Assembly (NCBI RefSeq): GCF_000004195.4
Contig: NC_030677.2
Span: 68,906,222 to 68,970,221 of the forward strand
From: Xenopus tropicalis
Lineage: Eukaryota > Chordata > Amphibia > Anura > Pipidae
Length of the DNA stretch: 64,000 bases
Direction: 5' to 3'
Shown here: piece by piece, positions 61,385 through 64,000 of the stretch
How the letters are laid out: each line of letters starts with the position of its first letter
Numbering within the stretch: position 1 is the stretch's first letter
Notes under the pieces: generated by a model
The model's database searches: none
The model's input: only the letters and a program-made list of their open reading frames with translations
What the model was told of the DNA's origin: nothing
Program-made: the position numbers and the translations under genes

Positions 61385-62290
61385 AATTTACACTATTATT
61401 CTTCTTCTGATTTATACAGTGTTGACATATAGATATGATTTATACAGCGCTGTACAGAAATGAAAAATTATTTAGATCAGTCACATTCCCAGTGGAACTT
61501 ACAGTTTGATATCCCTATCACATTTACAAACGCACCAGCAATGTTGCCAGGACCCAGTTACCCTGTCTGAAGGTGTTTGGAATGTGGGAAGAAACCCATG
61601 TAAGCAAGGAGAGAACATACAAACTCCAAGCCCAATGTGCCCCGGAAGGAAACAAACAAAAGAGCCCAAGACTAATTTGTTAATCCTGCACCATCCTACC
61701 CACTGGCATTTTGACACCTTACTTCAAGGTATGTATGTATAACTTTTTTTATAAAGCTCTACAATGATATGTAGCGCTGTATAATCTTATAATATACAAA
61801 ATTACACACAGGGAGGACAAGTGTTAAAATAAATACAATAGACACAGTAGGAAGGAGGTCCCTGCCCCGTAGAGCTTACAATCTAAGTGGTTGGGTAACA
61901 TACAGGCACAAATTGGAAGGTAAGAGTGCACCAGGTATGGGCATTTGCCCTTAAGCGCAGAACTAGGCAAAATCATGTTTTAGTGCTCCAGAAGATAGTT
62001 TTATCTTAAAGAGAGTGAGTGTTTCCTATGGAGGGATTCAGGGATAGAGTTCCAGAGGTAAGGAGCAGCGAGATAGAAAGGTTTAAGACGAGAGAGCGCA
62101 GTGGGTGTGGATGGTGTAAAAAGACAGAGGCTCTGAGAGGAGCGGAGGAGATGACCAGGAATATGCAGGGAGACCAGTGAAGAAATGTAGTGAGGAGCAG
62201 AGGAGTGAAGGGCTTTGAATGTTAGCAGAAGGATTTTGTAAGCTATCCTTTGCTTAACAGGCAGCCATGCTAGAGAGATTAAATCAGGCT
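61385..62290. repeat. Dispersed-repeat-like region
   Basis: Contains tatacagcgctgtacagaaa, gtgggaagaaaccc, ccccgtagagcttacaatct and gggatagagttccagaggta, all phrases typical of high-copy frog repeats. Family names not assigned. Confidence 0.5.
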
Positions 62291-62441
62291 TAAGTTAGAC
62301 TGAACAGGTTCTCTCAAGTTACTATTCCTAGTTAAGAGGAATTAAGGTTTTTGACATATCCAATATCATTATCACGGGGTTTGTTGACATCTTTGGGAAC
62401 GCAAAACATATTACCACCGCTTCTTCCTCTGTCTGCCTTAC

Positions 62442-62840
62442 CAGCCGTCATCAGAAACATAAACATTCCATCTCCCACCTTGTTCTTTCGAACAAATCGC
62501 GCTTTTTCTGACGTCATAAAAATGCGCCAAAGCCACTAACGTGTATTTGTTTTAATATTTTTTGCAGTCTTTGTTTTGATGGTTGTAAATTGTACTTTTT
62601 GTCACAGTCATTGCCAACTGCTCTTACAAGCACCCACGAACTTCCTGAACCCTATCCCATACCTTGGACGCCGGTTCGTTTCCATGGTGATGCAGGCAGC
62701 TACGGGGCAGCCTCTAAAGCGCTGCATCTTGATTGGTTGATCTGGAAATTTTATGTGTCGCTCGGCTGATGACGTGAAGCTCATCCACTGCGTGTTTCTA
62801 TACCTAAATCCCGAATGACATGCGAAGTTATCCGGAGCTG
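62442..62840. promoter_or_regulatory. Candidate divergent promoter, zgrf1 (minus) and upstream neighbour (plus)
   Basis: This segment is richer in CpG than its surroundings. It has a perfect CRE (TGACGTCA, 62509-62516), an X-box for RFX factors (GTTTCCATGGTGAT, 62678-62691), an inverted CCAAT box (GATTGG near 62733), and a second CRE half-site (GATGACGTGA near 62768). On the minus strand a donor GTAAGG follows base 62442 and could end a zgrf1 5' UTR exon. On the plus strand GTAATG follows 62840 and could end a non-coding first exon of the neighbour. In other vertebrates larp7 is divergent from zgrf1 here; no larp7 coding sequence is visible in the window. Confidence 0.6.
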
Positions 62841-63099
62841 GTAATGTAGTGGCGTGTGCTTGTTCTCTATATTGTTGGCAATGCTGCTATCGTGAAATAA
62901 GCGATTGTTGGGGTTACTTGGTGCACATGGGTTAGCAATAGGATAAAGTGTAGGCTGGGCGCCCCACATTCACTGGGTCCTCCAACCAAACATTGTTTTG
63001 TGCATAATGTATGAAAATGTCATTCTAAACAACTTTTTCTTGTCCATTTATTAACAATTCTCACTGAGTAGCAAAAGTGAGCTGATTATAATAGACCTA

Positions 63100-63281
63100 G
63101 GGGTATATTTATCATGCTGTGTAAAAAGTGGAGTAAACCATTACCAGTGATGTTGCTCATAGCAGCCAGTCAGATGCTTTGGTTTTATAATAGTTGAAAT
63201 CTAATTGCTGATTGGTTGCCCTGGGCAACATCACTGGTAATCCTTTACTCCACTTTTTACACAGCATGATAAATATACCCC
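63100..63281. mobile_element. Palindromic MITE, nearly perfect
   Basis: GGGGTATATTTATCATGCTG at the left and its complement at the right, about 38 matched bases, then a second inverted pair (ttaccagtgatgttgc / gcaacatcactggtaa). 182 bp, non-coding. Confidence 0.88.
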
Positions 63282-63683
63282 CTGGAGAAGAAATGACGGC
63301 TACAGAGTTATAAATGTATAATCAGAGAACAAAAGAGGATTAAAGAAATACTGCTTTCAATTGTAATTACATAAAAAAAAAACTTGATATATGTTGGAAA
63401 TTTGCCTGCAATTGCATTTTCTGTCATTGTGCAAGAACACTTTTTAAAAAATATATGGATGATATTTTCTTTAAGAATGGCCTTACCCATACTGTTTCAG
63501 TCTTTCTTACTTAACACATTGCTATGAATTATAATTTTTACCTGCAAAGTTATGGCAGCCATACAAACTGTACAGGTGCAGTCTACATATAGCAGTATTT
63601 CTTAGATAAACCATGGTAAATATGTACACCGCCACTGATGGGAATGTTTAAAATGAGAACCTCTAAAGACTGGAGTACACCAA

Positions 63684-63705
63684 GGGGTATATTTATCATG
63701 CCACT
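63684..63705. repeat. Solitary MITE end
   Basis: GGGGTATATTTATCATGCC, the terminal repeat of 63100-63281 without its partner inside the window. Confidence 0.6.
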
Positions 63706-64000
63706 GAAGGTGCCCAAGCAAAATCTACATTTAGGGCAGGAGGAGGTAGAATTTCTATTGTTTCTACCTCCATATCTGACAATTCAGCACTGAACATCAG
63801 TGGAGGGTGGGAACGATCTTTCCTGCACGTAAGATCGTTATTGCTACGTGTATAGCCACCTTAATAGCAACTATTAACCTACAAATTTCAGATCTGTTAA
63901 TTTGTAAAACTAAGAGGGATGAGAACCACCAAAAATATGTTTTGATGACGTGTTTTTAATTTGTAACTTTTCTAAATATCCAGAATGCCTTGTCAAGAAT

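Noticed and set aside
62332..62517. 61-codon minus-strand frame starting at the CRE
   Set aside because: It crosses two good donor sites and lies in the presumed 5' UTR. It may be an upstream frame but I cannot support a protein.
1..64000. CRISPR arrays, operons, tRNA or rRNA genes
   Set aside because: None seen; spliced gene structure and repeats show this is animal nuclear DNA, and I found no tRNA-like A/B boxes or rRNA text.

Overview
This is vertebrate nuclear DNA, almost certainly from a Xenopus-type frog. The density of TTTAA-flanked T2/Kolobok-like MITEs, TA-flanked palindromic MITEs, hAT miniatures and 5'-truncated CR1 LINEs, together with AT-rich introns and the predicted proteins, all point that way. 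I cannot separate X. tropicalis from X. laevis by reading alone.

One gene fills most of the window: zgrf1, on the minus strand, from the ATG at 60184 to the TGA at 16068. I rebuilt 26 coding exons by hand. Nearly all junctions are GT-AG and every reading phase closes. The spliced CDS is 5826 nt and encodes about 1941 residues, against about 2100 in human ZGRF1. The product has an N-terminal DUF2439 domain (Mte1/Dbl2/ZGRF1 family, exons 1-4), a 1.9-kb exon coding for disordered sequence (exon 5), a GRF zinc finger (exons 12-13), and a UPF1-like SF1 helicase domain with all its motifs (exons 17-25). In human cells ZGRF1 is a nuclear 5'-3' helicase that helps RAD51-dependent recombination repair replication-blocking lesions.

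Layout. Bases 1-16012 lie 3' of zgrf1 and are non-coding: dispersed repeats, a CCAAT-bearing tandem array (1.8-3.1 kb), a good CTCF site (13.39 kb), and several repeat-poor stretches that could be conserved regulatory DNA. In other vertebrates neurog2 lies on this side. Bases 16-60 kb are zgrf1, with introns packed with MITEs, two very large near-perfect palindromes (17.5-18.6 and 52.6-53.5 kb) and CR1 fragments. Bases 60.2-64 kb hold the 5' flank. A CRE, an X-box and a CCAAT box at 62.5-62.8 kb suggest a divergent promoter shared with the neighbour (larp7 by vertebrate synteny, not seen here).

I found no new multi-gene system. The most unusual signals are MITEs that carry promoter-type sites (NRF1, YY1, X-box, CCAAT, GC box), a palindrome made of palindromes, and two unrelated fold-back elements that share a small hairpin-plus-GAAACG motif.
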